A DNA stretch of 64,000 bases, from NCBI GenBank assembly GCA_005406025.1, contig BGZK01000487.1, forward strand, positions 124,001-188,000. Direction: 5' to 3'. Source of the DNA: Eumeta japonica. Lineage: Eukaryota > Arthropoda > Insecta > Lepidoptera > Psychidae. Under the pieces are notes generated by a model. The model ran no database searches. It saw only the letters and a program-made list of their open reading frames with translations, and was not told the origin of the DNA. Shown one piece after another: positions 63,350 through 64,000 of the stretch. Each line of letters starts with the position of its first letter. Within the stretch, counting starts at the first letter, position 1. A program made the position numbers and the translations under genes.

Positions 63350-63793
63350 GGTTGCCTGTAAAGTCGGTGTACGGGCGAAAGTTTTACGTGACAACGACTT
63401 TGAGTGGTAAAATCATTTTAATGTGAATATTCATTCGTATAGTAGGAAGAAGGATGAAATAATAGTAACAATTTAAAACATTTATTTATACAAAGAATTA
63501 TATTTAAAACATTAATTTATACAAAGAATCTCGCACTGAATTTCATATTAACAAAATTTTATTTTTACCTTTACACATACATACGTATTTATATACAAAT
63601 ATACATACAATAACTTGCAATACATTTGCGTACAATGAAACAGCGTTTACTACAACTTAACTTGTTCCTATCTGAGTGGAAGGGACGCGTGCCTCTCACT
63701 CGCTCTCATTGTGAGCGCATAACGTGAGCGGAGCGTAACGCAGTTTCTTGAAGTGTCACCCGGCAAACCAATTTATAAGACGTTGTCACGTCA
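63350..63793 (+). repeat. Dispersed repeat family R2, copy C
   Basis: Runs from ggttgcctgtaaagtcggtg to acgttgtcacgtca. It is the reverse complement of copy A at 6481-6943 with high similarity, including the tandem acatttatttatacaaagaatt / acattaatttatacaaagaat pair. The copies are 57 kb apart and opposed. Confidence 0.75.
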
Positions 63794-64000
63794 ATAATAA
63801 CAAAACAACCTTTCCTTTAAATAAATTACAAAGACTAAATATTTATTTCGTATTGTATGAGCGCAGTTACTTACATTATTTGTGCATTTTGATTCGTTGG
63901 AATTTTCCAGAGAATAGTACAAATAGGCTTCTTCATAGTCGAGCGGGTGACGGGAGCGGGCGCCCACCATCGCCCGTTGTATCCAGGGAGATAGATCGTA

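Overview
This is a eukaryotic, AT-rich, repeat-dense genomic window, almost certainly from an insect and most probably a moth or butterfly (Lepidoptera). The evidence is intron-split coding sequence with GT-AG junctions, a single-gene-per-many-kilobases layout, mariner, piggyBac, hAT, jockey-type and copia remnants, and several interspersed repeats whose wording I recognise from lepidopteran genomes (for example a repeat ending in gagccgcaggtaaaagctagt). The species cannot be named from the sequence. There are no bacterial-style operons, CRISPR arrays or rRNA genes, and I found no tRNA.

Only one host gene can be assembled with confidence: a minus-strand F-box/WD40 gene of the FBXW5 type, running from an ATG at 39228 to a stop at 26194 in six exons (39228-39036, 34687-34515, 33007-32577, 32494-32296, 29465-29173, 26488-26194). 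All five junctions keep frame. Its introns are loaded with transposons: a complete but broken 2.7 kb hAT element in intron 1, a mariner in intron 4 and a dispersed repeat in intron 5. The 3' part of exon 4 is tandemly triplicated with its splice sites, giving two extra candidate exons that would also splice in frame. The stretch of WD-propeller sequence that should lie between exons 5 and 6 was not found.

1-26 kb: repeats and dead transposons. These include a dispersed family R1 (three copies and a fragment), a palindromic element with opposed CTCGAGCGCGTCAGATTA arrays (3139-4251), a hAT remnant, family R2, a hAT MITE nested in a SINE-like repeat (9161-9808), a palindrome array (10045-10335), mariner, copia and LINE scraps, a second hAT MITE (17391-17637) and two piggyBac pseudogenes.

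26-39 kb: the FBXW5-like gene. 39-45.6 kb: a mariner with intact ends (40780-42025), a 5'-truncated jockey-like LINE and a TGACGTCA-rich element. 45.6-64 kb: mostly non-coding, with scattered repeat copies and several GC/CpG-rich islands at 48.6, 55.3-55.56 and 63.05 kb. The 55.4 kb island looks like a non-coding first exon with an initiator-like TCAGT and a clean donor, so the right-hand part may be the large first intron of a plus-strand gene. Five near-perfect short-loop palindromes are scattered through the window. Exon boundaries and homologies were read by eye; no alignment or database search was run.
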